DNA of 64,000 nucleotides from Laceyella sacchari (GTDB lineage Bacteria; Bacillota; Bacilli; Thermoactinomycetales; Thermoactinomycetaceae): positions 1-64,000 of the forward strand of contig NZ_SMDD01000005.1 in NCBI RefSeq assembly GCF_004343255.1. Reading direction: 5' to 3'. The position numbers and the translations under genes were made by a program. This document shows, in pieces, positions 9,176 through 19,371 of the stretch (positions are counted from its first letter, which is position 1; each line of letters begins with the position of its first letter). The notes under the pieces are model-generated. The model was not told the origin of the DNA. It saw only the letters and a list, made by a program, of their open reading frames with translations, and searched no databases.

Positions 9176-11450
9176 ACAAACAGTAGTCGAGCGTGTGGGC
9201 TTGGAGCCTACACCGGAGATGATTCGCGAGCAAAAGTTATATCGAGAAATGGGCTTGACTGATGCAGAATACGACCAGGTATGCGGTCATTTGAACCGTC
9301 TGCCGAACTGGACGGAAGTGGGCATCTACAGCGTAATGTGGTCGGAGCACTGTAGTTATAAGAATTCCAAACCGCTGTTGAAGAAGTTTCCGACGGAAGG
9401 GCCGCGGGTGTTGCAAGGTCCGGGCGAAGGAGCCGGCGTCATTGATATCGGTGACGGGCAAGCGGTGGTCTTCAAGATCGAGAGTCACAACCATCCTTCA
9501 GCGATCGAGCCTTTCCAAGGAGCAGCCACAGGCGTTGGCGGGATTATTCGTGACGTGTTTTCCATGGGTGCGCGCCCGGTAGCTTTGTTGAATTCCTTGC
9601 GTTTTGGCGATTTGCGCAATCCGCGGGTGCGTTACCTGTTTGAACAAGTCGTGGCTGGAATTGCTCATTACGGCAATTGCATCGGGATTCCCACGGTTGG
9701 CGGTGAAGTGGTTTTCGATGGAGACAGCTATGAGGGCAATCCGTTGGTGAATGCGATGTGTGTGGGTATACTCAACCATGATGAATTGCAAAAAGGCGTT
9801 GCGATCGGCGTAGGAAACCCTGTGATTTATGTAGGCGCAAGCACCGGTCGGGATGGGATTCACGGAGCCACGTTTGCATCAGAAGAACTTAATGAGTCAT
9901 CCGAAGAGAAGCGTCCGGCTGTGCAAGTGGGCGATCCCTTCATGGAGAAGCTCTTGCTGGAAGCTTGTTTGGAAATGGTGCAAAAAGGCATTTTGATCGG
10001 GATTCAGGACATGGGTGCGGCAGGGCTTACCTGTTCCAGCGCGGAGATGGCGCAAAAAGGTGAGCACGGTCTTGAGATGAACCTCGATTTGGTTCCGCAG
10101 CGCGAAGAGGGCATGACCCCTTACGAGATCATGCTGTCCGAGTCGCAAGAACGCATGCTCTTGGTGGTAGAAGCTGGCCGGGAGGATGAAATCAAAACCA
10201 TTTGCGACAAATGGGGCTTGCAATCGGCTGTAGTAGGCCGCGTAACCGAAGGCAACCGGTATCGCTTGTTCCATCAAGGCAAATTGGTGGCAGACATCCC
10301 GGTTAATACGCTGGTGGATGATGCGCCAGTTTATGTGCGTGAAGAACGCGTCCCTCAATATTATGAGGAAAACGCAAAACGACGCCCTGAGGAGGAGCTG
10401 GCAGATGTTGATCCGCAAGCTGCGTTGACGAAAGTGATGTCTTCGGTCAACATCGGTTCCAAACGCTGGGTGTATGAGCAGTATGACCATATGGTTCGCA
10501 CCAGCACCGCGGTTCGTCCCGGTTCGGATGCGGCGGTAGTGGTGATTCGTGGTACAGAGAAGGGGTTGGCGATGTCCACGGACGGAAACGGCCGTTATGT
10601 TTATCTTGATCCGGTGCAAGGGGGACGCATCGCCGTGGCGGAATCTGCCCGCAACGTCGTGTGTTCCGGAGCGGAGCCGCTTGGTATCACGGACTGTCTC
10701 AATTTTGGTAGCCCCGAGAAGCCAGAAGTTTATTGGCAACTTTCCAAGGCGATCGATGGCATGGCGGAAGCGTGCCGGGTATTGGAAACGCCTGTCGTTG
10801 GCGGAAACGTCAGCTTGTATAACGAAACGAAAGGCAATCCGATATACCCCACCCCGGTTGTGGGTATGGTCGGTTTGGTACAAAAGCGTGAACACATCAC
10901 CACGCAAGCATTCAAAGAAGATGGGGATGTCATTCTGCTGTTGGGTGACACCTATGCCGAATTGGGCGGAAGTGAATTGCAACATGTAGTGACTGGACAA
11001 ATTAGCGGCCGCCCGCCTGTCTGCGATTTGCAAAAGGAATTGGCTGTGCAACAGACGGTCTTGGCAGCGATTCGCAGCGGTTGGGTAAAATCGGCGCACG
11101 ATGTTAGCGAAGGCGGTATCGCTGTGGCTCTGGCAGAAAGCTGCATCAGCGGCAACCGAGGAGCGGCGGTCAGCCTGGAAACGGATTTGGCTCCGGTTGT
11201 CCATCTCTTCAGCGAAAGCCAATCCCGCGTCATCTTGAGCGTAAAGGCGGACGCTGTGGCAGATGTGATGAAGCTGGCTGAAGCCAAAGGTGTAGCTTGC
11301 CAGCAGATGGGCACCGTGACGGAAAAAGAAGAGCTCATCATCCACATCAATGGTGAGCGGGTGATTCAGCAGGATGTTGCATATTTAAGCAAACAGTGGG
11401 AGGAAGCTATTCCATGCGCGATGAAAGCATCTTCGACCTCGACGAACTGA
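9165..11450 (+). CDS. purL: FGAM synthase large catalytic subunit PurL
   Basis: This ATP-dependent synthase converts FGAR to FGAM using ammonia from Pur[15 protein letters not shown] near the N-terminus, [13 protein letters not shown] and [14 protein letters not shown] are the hallmark motifs, and two AIRS-type halves are visible. GTG 9165 has the SD GAAGGAGAA and gives 761 aa, the small Bacillus-type PurL; the longer frame would run back deep into purQ. Its end overlaps the purF SD. Confidence 0.95.
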   Translation: MRSEQTVVERVGLEPTPEMIREQKLYREMGLTDAEYDQVCGHLNRLPNWTEVGIYSVMWSEHCSYKNSKPLLKKFPTEGPRVLQGPGEGAGVIDIGDGQAVVFKIESHNHPSAIEPFQGAATGVGGIIRDVFSMGARPVALLNSLRFGDLRNPRVRYLFEQVVAGIAHYGNCIGIPTVGGEVVFDGDSYEGNPLVNAMCVGILNHDELQKGVAIGVGNPVIYVGASTGRDGIHGATFASEELNESSEEKRPAVQVGDPFMEKLLLEACLEMVQKGILIGIQDMGAAGLTCSSAEMAQKGEHGLEMNLDLVPQREEGMTPYEIMLSESQERMLLVVEAGREDEIKTICDKWGLQSAVVGRVTEGNRYRLFHQGKLVADIPVNTLVDDAPVYVREERVPQYYEENAKRRPEEELADVDPQAALTKVMSSVNIGSKRWVYEQYDHMVRTSTAVRPGSDAAVVVIRGTEKGLAMSTDGNGRYVYLDPVQGGRIAVAESARNVVCSGAEPLGITDCLNFGSPEKPEVYWQLSKAIDGMAEACRVLETPVVGGNVSLYNETKGNPIYPTPVVGMVGLVQKREHITTQAFKEDGDVILLLGDTYAELGGSELQHVVTGQISGRPPVCDLQKELAVQQTVLAAIRSGWVKSAHDVSEGGIAVALAESCISGNRGAAVSLETDLAPVVHLFSESQSRVILSVKADAVADVMKLAEAKGVACQQMGTVTEKEELIIHINGERVIQQDVAYLSKQWEEAIPCAMKASSTSTN

Positions 11451-12835
11451 ATGAAGAGTGCGGCGTCTTTGGAATTATCGGCCATGCTGACGCCGCTCAA
11501 CTCACATATTACGGTTTGCACGCTTTGCAACATCGCGGCCAAGAGAGCGCAGGCATTGTGACGACTGACGGCCATAAGTTTTCGGTGCAAAGGGGCACCG
11601 GCTTGGTGACGGAAGTGTTTAATAACAACAATATCAAGCAACTGCTTGGGTCCACCGGAATTGGTCACGTGCGTTATTCGACCACGGGCGGCACCGGCCT
11701 TGCCAACGCACAACCCTTGGTGTTTAAATACGCCAAAGGGGAATTGGCGATTGCGACCAACGGGAATTTGGTTAACGCCAAAAAGTTGCGTCGTGAATTG
11801 GAAGAGTCGGGTTCCATTTTTCAAACGACGACTGACACGGAAGTGATCGCGCACCTGATCGCCCGATCTTCGGCCCCCAACATCGTGGAGGCGGCTAAAG
11901 AGGCGTTGAATCAGTTGGTGGGAGCATATGCGCTGATGATCATGACCAATGATACTTTGATTGTGGCGGAAGATCCTCATGGTTTGCGCCCCTTGTCAAT
12001 GGCCAAGATGGGGGAGGCGACCGTTTTCTCTTCGGAGACTTGCGCGTTTGACGTGATCGGGGCGGAGTTTGTACGCGACATCGAGCCGGGTGAAATGCTG
12101 GTTTTTGACGCGGAGGGGATGCGGACGACGACCTTCGCACCCAAAGCGGAGCGGGCTATTTGCTCGTTTGAGCACGTTTATTTCGCTCGCCCGGACAGCA
12201 ATGTCGGCGGTGTCAATGTTCATGCGGCTCGTAAACGAATGGGCCGAATCTTGGCTGAGGAAGCACCGGTTGAAGCAGATGTGGTTACGGGTGTGCCCGA
12301 TTCCAGCACTTCAGCGGCAATCGGTTTTGCTGAAGCAACCGGTATCCCGTATGAGTTAGGGTTGATCAAGAACCGTTATGTGGGCCGGACGTTTATTCAG
12401 CCGAGCCAAGAATTGCGCGAGCAAGGGGTTAAGATGAAGTTAAGCGCCGTGCGCGGGGTTGTGGCCGGCAAACGCGTAGTGATGGTGGATGATTCCATCG
12501 TACGCGGAACGACCAGCCGCCGCATTGTCAACATGTTGCGCGAAGCTGGCGCGACGGAAGTGCATGTGCGCATCAGCTCACCCCCGGTCAAAAATCCGTG
12601 TTTCTATGGCATCGACACACCAGATCGGGAGCAACTGATCGCCGCCCAAAAAACAGTGGAAGAGATTCGGCAGGAGATTGGGGCCGACTCCCTCACTTTT
12701 ATCAGTGTGGAAGGCATGTTGCGTGCGATCGGCCGTCCGGCGAGTGAGCGAAACCGTGGCCACTGCATCGCTTGCTTCACCGGGGAATACCCCACTGTGC
12801 TTGAAGATGAGTTGGTATTGGAGGGGAAACGATGA
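11414..12835 (+). CDS. purF: Amidophosphoribosyltransferase PurF
   Basis: PurF catalyses the committed step, PRPP plus glutamine to phosphoribosylamine. NEECGVFGI holds the catalytic Cys (residue 16), exposed after propeptide removal as in B. subtilis. [13 protein letters not shown] is the PRPP-binding loop. Cysteines including the GHCIACF pair resemble the Fe-S ligands of the Bacillus enzyme. ATG 11414 lies seven bases after GGGAGGAAG and gives 473 aa. Confidence 0.96.
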   Translation: MRDESIFDLDELNEECGVFGIIGHADAAQLTYYGLHALQHRGQESAGIVTTDGHKFSVQRGTGLVTEVFNNNNIKQLLGSTGIGHVRYSTTGGTGLANAQPLVFKYAKGELAIATNGNLVNAKKLRRELEESGSIFQTTTDTEVIAHLIARSSAPNIVEAAKEALNQLVGAYALMIMTNDTLIVAEDPHGLRPLSMAKMGEATVFSSETCAFDVIGAEFVRDIEPGEMLVFDAEGMRTTTFAPKAERAICSFEHVYFARPDSNVGGVNVHAARKRMGRILAEEAPVEADVVTGVPDSSTSAAIGFAEATGIPYELGLIKNRYVGRTFIQPSQELREQGVKMKLSAVRGVVAGKRVVMVDDSIVRGTTSRRIVNMLREAGATEVHVRISSPPVKNPCFYGIDTPDREQLIAAQKTVEEIRQEIGADSLTFISVEGMLRAIGRPASERNRGHCIACFTGEYPTVLEDELVLEGKR

Positions 12836-13854
12836 GTGAGGCGTATAAAGCGGCTGGTGTCGATATCGATGCCGGCAATGAAACCGTGGATCGCATTAAA
12901 AAGCATGTCGCCCGTACCATGAGGGATGAGGTACTGGGAGGATTGGGCGGGTTTGGCGGCTTGTTTGCCCTCAAATCATACAAGGAGCCAGTGCTCGTGG
13001 CTGCGACCGATGGCGTTGGTACCAAGTTGAAAGTGGCTTTTGCGCTAGATCGCCACGATACGATCGGGATTGATTGCGTGGCCATGTGTGTAAATGACTT
13101 GGTGGTACAAGGCGCAGAGCCGCTCTTTTTCCTCGACTACCTGGCAACGGGAAAATTGGCTCCAGCACAAGCGGAAGCGGTGGTCAAAGGGATTGCCGAC
13201 GGGTGCGTCGAAGCCGGATGCGCGCTCATCGGCGGTGAGACGGCGGAGATGCCGGGCATGTACGCCAAAGGCGAGTATGATGTTGCTGGCTTTTGCGTCG
13301 GTGTCGTTGAACGCGATCGCGTGTTGACGGGTGCTGCCATTCGCCCTGGGGATGCGTTAATCGGTTTGGCATCCAATGGCTTGCACAGCAATGGCTATTC
13401 GCTGGCGCGCAAAGTGTTGCTGGATGATGGTCGCTACCCGTTTGCGACGGAAGTACCGGGAACTGAGCAAACATTGGGCGAGGCGATGTTGGCTCCGACA
13501 AGAATCTACGTGAAAACATTCCTTGAGCTGATGCAACAGTTCCAAGTCAAGGGTGGTGCCCACATCACCGGCGGCGGGTTGATAGAGAACGTGCCGCGCA
13601 TGTTGCCTGAAGGATGCCAGGCGCAGCTTGACAAGTCTTCTTGGGAAGTGCCGGGGATTTTCCGTTGGATCGAGGAAGCAGGCCAAGTGTCTGAAGAAGA
13701 TATGTTCCGCACCTTTAACATGGGTGTGGGTATGGTTATCGCGGTGCCGGCCGAGGAAGCAGAAGAAGCGGTACGTGTGGCGCAGGAGCTCGGCGAGCAA
13801 GCGTTTGTTATCGGTCGGGTGGCAGAGGGAGCGCGGGAAGTGGTCTGGGCATGA
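12832..13854 (+). CDS. purM: Phosphoribosylaminoimidazole synthetase PurM
   Basis: PurM (340 aa) cyclises FGAM to AIR with ATP. The AIRS-fold motifs [31 protein letters not shown] and [11 protein letters not shown] are clear. It is coupled to both neighbours by ATGA overlaps (purF/purM and purM/purN). Confidence 0.96.
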   Translation: MSEAYKAAGVDIDAGNETVDRIKKHVARTMRDEVLGGLGGFGGLFALKSYKEPVLVAATDGVGTKLKVAFALDRHDTIGIDCVAMCVNDLVVQGAEPLFFLDYLATGKLAPAQAEAVVKGIADGCVEAGCALIGGETAEMPGMYAKGEYDVAGFCVGVVERDRVLTGAAIRPGDALIGLASNGLHSNGYSLARKVLLDDGRYPFATEVPGTEQTLGEAMLAPTRIYVKTFLELMQQFQVKGGAHITGGGLIENVPRMLPEGCQAQLDKSSWEVPGIFRWIEEAGQVSEEDMFRTFNMGVGMVIAVPAEEAEEAVRVAQELGEQAFVIGRVAEGAREVVWA

Positions 13855-14441
13855 GCATCGCTGTGTTTGCTTCAGGTAGTGGCAGCAATTTTGAGAGATT
13901 GGTAGAGGTCTCGCGAGACCAAAAGTGGCCGGTGCCCATCCGGTTGTTGGTATGCGACAAGCCGGGGGCGAAGGTGTTGGAGCGGGCCGAGCGGCTGGGT
14001 ATTCCCGCTGTTTGTGTCAGCCCCAAGACATTTGCTGATAAAGCGGCTTATGAAACGTTTGTGCTTGCTGAACTGGACAAGCATGGTATCGAGTGGATTG
14101 TGCTGGCGGGTTACATGCGGTTGATCGGTTCCACTTTGCTTGATGCGTATCCATGGCGGATTGTGAATATCCATCCATCTCTGCTGCCGGCCTTTCCAGG
14201 CAAGGATGCGATCGGGCAGGCGTTTGCTTACGGGGTGAAGGTCTCAGGTGTAAGTGTCCATTTGGTCGATGAGGAGATGGACACCGGACCGCTTCTGGCG
14301 CAGGTTCCTGTTTTGCTGGAAGAAGATGATGATTTGGAGAGTTTTACTACCAAGATTCATCAGGCTGAGCACCGTCTTTATCCGGAAGTGGTTTATCGAT
14401 GGATCACCGGCGCCATTAAAACGCCGGACATGAAAGGCTAA
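13851..14441 (+). CDS. purN: Phosphoribosylglycinamide formyltransferase PurN
   Basis: This 10-formyl-THF dependent GAR transformylase (196 aa) opens with [14 protein letters not shown]. The active site is in [22 protein letters not shown], with the catalytic Asn-His and, later, the Asp of [11 protein letters not shown]. It is coupled to purM. No formate-dependent PurT is seen in the window. Confidence 0.95.
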   Translation: MSIAVFASGSGSNFERLVEVSRDQKWPVPIRLLVCDKPGAKVLERAERLGIPAVCVSPKTFADKAAYETFVLAELDKHGIEWIVLAGYMRLIGSTLLDAYPWRIVNIHPSLLPAFPGKDAIGQAFAYGVKVSGVSVHLVDEEMDTGPLLAQVPVLLEEDDDLESFTTKIHQAEHRLYPEVVYRWITGAIKTPDMKG

Positions 14442-14489
14442 CAGTCATTTCAAAAACCCTCTGACATGAGGGATGGGGAGGATTTGCAG

Positions 14490-16034
14490 GTGGGTATTCG
14501 TCGCGCGTTGATCAGCGTTTCAGATAAAACCGGGATTGTCTCATTCGCCAAACAGTTGGCTGAACTGGGGATCGAAATCATCTCCACCGGAGGTACGCAC
14601 CGTGTGCTGGAAGAGGCGGGCGTTCCGGTTACGGGTATTTCGGAAGTGACTCATTTTCCGGAGATCATGGATGGGCGAGTTAAAACGTTGCATCCGAAAA
14701 TTCATGGCGGACTCTTGGCGATCCGCGATTTGCCTTCGCATCTCTCTGCGATGGAGGAAAACGGGATTGAAGCAATTGACCTCGTTGTGGTCAATCTATA
14801 TCCATTCCAGCAGACGATTCAAAAGCCGGGCGTCACAGTGGAAGAAGCCATTGAAAATATTGATATCGGCGGTCCATCCATGGTTCGTTCCGCCGCCAAG
14901 AACCATCAATATGTCACCGTTGTGGTCGATCCTGCGGATTATGAAGAAGTGATCGCGCAATTGCAAAAGGATGGCAGCACGAGCTTGGAGACACGTCGCC
15001 GGTTGGCTGCTAAGGCATTTGGGCACACGGCGGCATACGATGCGTTGATTGCCAATTATTTCAACGAATTGCTCGGCATCACCTTCCCAGAGCAGTTGAC
15101 TGTCACCTACAACAAACAGCAGGCGTTGCGGTATGGTGAAAATCCGCATCAGCAAGCCGCTTTTTATCGCGAACCGCGGGCGGCAGCAGGTACCATCGCC
15201 TCCGCCAAACAATTGCACGGCAAAGAGTTGTCTTATAACAATATCAATGATGCCAACGCTGCTTTGGAATTGGTTCGCGAATTCAGCGAACCGGCTGTCG
15301 TGGCGGTGAAGCACATGAACCCATGTGGAGTGGGGATCGGTGAGACCATCTCGGCCGCTTACCAAAAAGCGTATGAAGCCGATCCGGTGTCGATTTTCGG
15401 GGGCATTGTGGCGGCAAACCGTCCCATCGACAAAGAGACGGCGGAACAAATGAAAGAAATCTTCCTTGAAATCATTCTTGCTCCTTCCTTCACACCAGAG
15501 GCACTAGAGCTGTTAAGCACGAAAAAGAATTTGCGGTTGCTGGAATGGGGTGACAGCTCGCTGACTGAACCGGCGGCTGGCCTCAAAGTGCAGACGGTGG
15601 GCGGGGGAGCCTTGGTGCAAGAAGCTGATCTGGGGCAAGTGACGCAGGAACAGTGTGAGACAGTTACAGAGCGTGCGCCGAGTGAAGAAGAGTGGAAACA
15701 GTTGCTCTTCGCTTGGAAAGTGGTGAAACACGTGAAATCCAATGCGATTGTGGTCGCCAAAGATTCCCGCACTTTGGGAGTGGGCGCTGGTCAGATGAAT
15801 CGTGTTGGTTCGGCAGTGATCGCGCTCAACCAAGCTGGAGCAGAAGCAAAAGGTGCCGTACTGGCGTCCGATGCCTTTTTCCCGATGAAAGATACGGTAG
15901 AACAAGCCGCGAAAGCAGGAATCACGGCGATCATCCAGCCAGGTGGTTCGATTCGGGATCAAGAGTCGATCGATGAAGCGAACAAACACGGCATCACCAT
16001 GGTTTTCACCGGCATGCGCCATTTCAAACACTAA
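14490..16034 (+). CDS. purH: Bifunctional AICAR transformylase/IMP cyclohydrolase PurH
   Basis: PurH carries out the last two steps to IMP. The N-terminal IMP cyclohydrolase (MGS-like domain, [24 protein letters not shown]) is followed by the transformylase domain with its KHMNPCGVG motif. GTG 14490 is seven bases after GGGGAGGA and yields 514 aa, matching family size; an upstream ATG at 14466 lies before that SD. It follows purN by 48 bases. Confidence 0.95.
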   Translation: MGIRRALISVSDKTGIVSFAKQLAELGIEIISTGGTHRVLEEAGVPVTGISEVTHFPEIMDGRVKTLHPKIHGGLLAIRDLPSHLSAMEENGIEAIDLVVVNLYPFQQTIQKPGVTVEEAIENIDIGGPSMVRSAAKNHQYVTVVVDPADYEEVIAQLQKDGSTSLETRRRLAAKAFGHTAAYDALIANYFNELLGITFPEQLTVTYNKQQALRYGENPHQQAAFYREPRAAAGTIASAKQLHGKELSYNNINDANAALELVREFSEPAVVAVKHMNPCGVGIGETISAAYQKAYEADPVSIFGGIVAANRPIDKETAEQMKEIFLEIILAPSFTPEALELLSTKKNLRLLEWGDSSLTEPAAGLKVQTVGGGALVQEADLGQVTQEQCETVTERAPSEEEWKQLLFAWKVVKHVKSNAIVVAKDSRTLGVGAGQMNRVGSAVIALNQAGAEAKGAVLASDAFFPMKDTVEQAAKAGITAIIQPGGSIRDQESIDEANKHGITMVFTGMRHFKH

Positions 16035-16109
16035 GAACCTTCTTGCCATGTATCGAGGGACCCTTCTGATGCGTATACTATGACAAAAACGCTGACGGAG
16101 GGTTACCCT

Positions 16110-16388
16110 ATGCGGATATTTGCTTGGGCCTTTGGTTGGATGGTTTTTGCAGTATGTTTGACGGGCATCACATCGTATTTGACATACGATTTTAATTTAC
16201 AGATTTGGCAAGCGCATCTGCGCACTGCCAGCGGCATTTTCTTTATGATCGCGCTGATCGTTGGCGGGGTGTTGACCACTGATGCGGCCTACCGCAGTCG
16301 AAAACGGTTTTTTTACCGGGAAGAGTGGTCCTTCATCTGTTTGTTGGTGACAGTGGGATTGTTCGGATTAAGTTTAATCTTGTCCTGA
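16110..16388 (+). CDS. Small integral membrane protein inside the pur operon, unknown
   Basis: This 92-aa protein with about three hydrophobic segments (residues about 3-23, 38-60 and 74-91) lies between purH and purD. ATG 16110 follows GACGGAGGG; the upstream frame start at 16080 lacks an SD. A TATACT at 16074 could be a local -10 element but has no -35 at normal spacing. B. subtilis has purH and purD adjacent, so this is an insertion or lineage-specific gene. The family is not recognised. It might pass purine intermediates or be unrelated; no evidence decides. Confidence 0.75.
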   Translation: MRIFAWAFGWMVFAVCLTGITSYLTYDFNLQIWQAHLRTASGIFFMIALIVGGVLTTDAAYRSRKRFFYREEWSFICLLVTVGLFGLSLILS

Positions 16389-16450
16389 TGCGTTCCTGGC
16401 TTTACATGCGGGGTTCGGGGTGATAAAAGAGAGATGGGAGGGGACAAGCA

Positions 16451-17710
16451 ATGCGAATCCTGGTGATCGGCAATGGCGGACGGGAGCACGCCATTGTATG
16501 GAAGTTGAAACAGAGTCCCAAAGTAACGGAGATTTATTGTGCACCGGGCAATGGAGGCATTGCCGGACTGGCCACATGCGTACCGATTGCAGTGGAAGAT
16601 GTAGACGGTTTGGTCGCTTTCGCGCAGGAAAAGCGAGTCGATCTGACAGTCGTGGGGCCTGAAGTGCCTCTGTTGCTAGGTGTGGTTGATCGGTTTGAAC
16701 AGGAAGGTCTCAAAGTGTTCGGCCCACGCAAGCAAGCCGCGTTGATCGAGGGGAGCAAACGGTTTGCGAAAGAATTGATGCGAAAATATCACATTCCCAC
16801 AGCCGCGTTTGCTTCCTTCACTGATGCAGAGAAAGCGAAGGCTTATGTGCGTAAGCAAGGTGCTCCCATCGTGATTAAAGCCGATGGCTTGGCTGCGGGC
16901 AAAGGGGTAGTCGTAGCGCAGACGGTAGCCGAGGCAGAACAGGCGATTGCCGATGCGATGGAAGAGAAGGTGTTTGGTGAAGCGGGGAACGAAGTGGTCA
17001 TTGAGGAGTTTTTAAGCGGGCAGGAAGTTTCGCTGATGGCTTTCTTAGACGGGAAGACAGTGAAGCCGATGGTGGTCGCGCAAGATCACAAGCCGGTGTA
17101 TGATAACGACCAAGGGCCGAACACCGGAGGCATGGGGACGTATTCACCTGTTCCGCAAATCCCGGAAAAAGTGGTGCAAGAAGCGATCGACACCATTATT
17201 TGGCCGATGCACGAAGCTTTTCGTAATGAAGGGATAGAGTATAAAGGGGTATTGTATGCCGGTCTAATGATTACCGCGGATGGGCCCAAAGTCATAGAAT
17301 TCAACGCCCGATTTGGTGATCCGGAAACACAAGTTGTGTTGCCGCGGCTTAAGACCGACTTGGTTGAGGTGATGGAAGCGGTCATTGCTGGCACATTGGA
17401 CGAGCTATCCCTACAATGGAGTGAGCAGGCTGCCGTCTGTGTGATTTTGGCAGCAGGTGGTTATCCCGGTTCATATGAAAAAGGGTTGCCGATTACCGGT
17501 TTGGATGAGGTGGGGGAAGACACGATGGTATTCCACGCCGGAACCAAACAGCAAGAAGATGGAGTCGTTACTGCTGGCGGACGCGTGCTGGGCGTGACCG
17601 CGACAGGAGCCGATATTGGGAAAGCGCGAGAAAAAGCTTATCAGGAGTTGGCCAAAATTTCTTTCAAGGATATGCATTATCGCACTGATATTGCGGCCAA
17701 AGCGTTATAA
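16451..17710 (+). CDS. purD: Phosphoribosylamine-glycine ligase PurD
   Basis: This ATP-grasp GAR synthetase (419 aa) makes GAR from phosphoribosylamine, glycine and ATP. MRILVIGNGGREHA is the N-domain start, KADGLAAGKGVVVA the ATP-grasp loop, and DHKPVYDNDQGPNTGGMGTY plus EFNARFGDPETQ the conserved catalytic regions. ATG 16451 follows GGGAGGGGA. It is the last gene of the pur run and precedes a strong terminator. Confidence 0.96.
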   Translation: MRILVIGNGGREHAIVWKLKQSPKVTEIYCAPGNGGIAGLATCVPIAVEDVDGLVAFAQEKRVDLTVVGPEVPLLLGVVDRFEQEGLKVFGPRKQAALIEGSKRFAKELMRKYHIPTAAFASFTDAEKAKAYVRKQGAPIVIKADGLAAGKGVVVAQTVAEAEQAIADAMEEKVFGEAGNEVVIEEFLSGQEVSLMAFLDGKTVKPMVVAQDHKPVYDNDQGPNTGGMGTYSPVPQIPEKVVQEAIDTIIWPMHEAFRNEGIEYKGVLYAGLMITADGPKVIEFNARFGDPETQVVLPRLKTDLVEVMEAVIAGTLDELSLQWSEQAAVCVILAAGGYPGSYEKGLPITGLDEVGEDTMVFHAGTKQQEDGVVTAGGRVLGVTATGADIGKAREKAYQELAKISFKDMHYRTDIAAKAL

Positions 17711-17714
17711 TAAA

Positions 17715-17745
17715 AAGCCGATCACGGATGTGGTCGGCTTCTTTT
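17715..17745 (+). terminator. Terminator of the pur operon
   Basis: An 11-bp stem (17715-17725 with 17730-17740) with a 4-base loop is followed by CTTTT. It lies five bases after purD. Confidence 0.9.
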
Positions 17746-17756
17746 GAAATAGCTTA

Positions 17757-17791
17757 TAAAAAAACGAGCCTAGTCATCCTCTTGGGCTCGT
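17757..17791 (-). terminator. Terminator of the 70-aa minus-strand gene
   Basis: Read on the minus strand, ACGAGCC pairs with GGCTCGT (17785-17791 with 17764-17770), and seven T follow. It is tail to tail with the pur terminator. Confidence 0.85.
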
Positions 17792-17811
17792 TGTTCTTCA
17801 TCGGTTTTGAG

Positions 17812-18024
17812 TCAACCGATTTTCGTTGTCTCTTTTTCACCTTGAATGCTGATGCCATTGACGGGGATTTTAAACCACCAACCACCTTGGGATTTCTTTG
17901 TTGGTTGGTACCCAGCTTTTTTCAAGGAACGAGCAACTGTCCAGCTAGCAGTGTAAACAGTAGCAAGGTTTGTGGATTCGTCAAATTGAATCACGGTTTC
18001 TTTTTCCATTTCGCTAAGAGACAT
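17812..18024 (-). CDS. Conserved-looking small soluble protein, 70 aa, unknown
   Basis: ATG at 18024 lies nine bases downstream of AAGGAGC on the minus strand, and the gene has its own terminator, so it is very likely expressed. The start reads MSLSEMEKETVIQFDEST; the C-terminal half is rich in Lys, Trp and Gly (KKSQGGWWFKIPV). It has no membrane segment or Cys motif. The compact size and charge pattern suggest a small regulatory or binding protein, but I do not recognise a family. Confidence 0.7.
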   Translation of the reverse strand: MSLSEMEKETVIQFDESTNLATVYTASWTVARSLKKAGYQPTKKSQGGWWFKIPVNGISIQGEKETTKIG

Positions 18025-18278
18025 TGCACTCACGCTCCTTAATGGTGTTGTGTCGTTCTTATGTGCCGATCATATGTTCGCATCCTCTTGCAATCATTTT
18101 ATCATGATCCATTGCATTTGCCACTACTCTCTTCAGGAAAATCTGTAATTCTTTTTTCGACGCCATGTTACATGATGTCCTGCTTTTTTCGATAAAAAAT
18201 GACGAATTTTGTATGCAAGATTGTTAATATTCGATTTTTGTCGATTCAATACGCTAACTTGAAGAGACGGTGTCTGAT

Positions 18279-18422
18279 CTAATATGTTGCAGTTTGCGCT
18301 TGTTCAATCAATTGGGCTAAAATTTCATCTAGGGTATGACGAATCGTTGCAAGAAAAAGGTGAACAACTCTTTCAGTTAAGTAAATTTCTAAGTTTGATT
18401 CTAAGGCATAGACGAAATTTAA
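18279..18422 (-). pseudogene. Headless 47-codon coding remnant
   Basis: On the minus strand an open frame bounded by TGA (18423-18425) and TAG (18279-18281) reads as credible protein ending TIRHTLDEILAQLIEQAQ plus a few residues. It has no usable start codon or SD. It looks like the C-terminal end of a lost gene; the family is unknown. Confidence 0.3.
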
Positions 18423-18425
18423 TCA

Positions 18426-19045
18426 ACAACCAACTGCACATTGCGGGTTGACAGATGGTCAATTGGCTTGAAGTTGTCACCTTTTGGCTCATTTTGCGTG
18501 CGGCCTTAGCCGTGAACGACGAACGGCGAATCGGGACCGGATCCCGCACCCCCTCCGACTAATTGGTTTCATGGCATCCGCCAGCGTAATACCTTTTGGC
18601 AGTGTTAAGCGCATCGGCGTGTATTGCCTTGTGCACCTATTTGACGTTATGAAACGGCCATCCGGGTGTGGGCATTGCATGAGGTTTCAACGGATGGCAC
18701 GGGAGTGTTGTCTTTTGTCAGTGCTGGTTCATGATGTTTGGAGCACAAGTCCATTCCTCCACTGCGATTTGTGCGAAATATGGGAGGGAGGAGAAGACGG
18801 GTGTCGAAAGTAATCCAATAATCTGAAAATATCTTGATTTGAACCAACTTTCCACTTGGTATTCTTGGAAACTATTATACAAAAAAGTCTGAATATAGGC
18901 AAGGGATTTGTATTTGTTTTTTTATATTTTTATTCTACTTGTATATTGAATGCTTGTGTCAAGGCGCTTTGACAGGGAAATCGTTTTTTTTGCAAATAAA
19001 TGGTCGTCGATCTCCCTGTGCGCAAACTTCGACAAGTGAGCGATT
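18426..19045 (+). other. Intergenic stretch without supported genes
   Basis: A 109-codon plus-strand frame at 18484-18813 has no SD, an unusual Cys/Arg/His-rich composition and no family resemblance, so I do not call it. An inverted repeat TGTCAA..TTGACA at about 18957-18973 has no T run. The AT-rich part at 18880-18950 may hold promoters. Confidence 0.5.
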
Positions 19046-19237
19046 TTATGTTGTTCGTTTGTTTAACATATCCAACATCGGACAATAGCGAGTGATTCCT
19101 TCTGCCACTTTTAGCGCCGACATCAGCGCGATCATGTAGGGGAAGTTTCGCCGGCCCTTGACCACGCACCAAGTCAATCCGAGCAACCCGCAGGTGATGC
19201 GGATGATGGCGTCAACGGTGCCCACGTTTTGCTTCAT
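19046..19237 (-). CDS. DUF2892-type small membrane protein
   Basis: The 63-aa protein starts MKQNVGTVDAIIRITCGLLG and ends near ITRYCPMLDMLN, the pattern of the YgaP-like transmembrane domain (DUF2892), which has two short helices and a Cys-Pro near the end. AGGAGGAAG lies about ten bases before ATG 19237; TTG 19240 is an alternative. Its cellular role is not known. Rhodanese fusions exist in relatives, but no rhodanese domain is present here. Confidence 0.8.
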   Translation of the reverse strand: MKQNVGTVDAIIRITCGLLGLTWCVVKGRRNFPYMIALMSALKVAEGITRYCPMLDMLNKRTT

Positions 19238-19371
19238 CAACCGACTTCCTCCTTTCGCTTTTCCGTAGCTTGGGAGTTAGTTTGCTGCCTTGCCGATGTT
19301 TCTATACGACTGGGGATTGCCATGTTTTGACTGGATGAGTACGGATTTGCACATCAAAGGAGGTTATCATT

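Noticed and set aside
9897-11345. 482-codon minus-strand frame opposite purL
   Set aside because: Antisense shadow of a highly conserved gene; composition and lack of family motifs argue against it.
18484-18813. 109-codon plus-strand frame
   Set aside because: No SD, odd Cys/Arg composition, no resemblance to known families.
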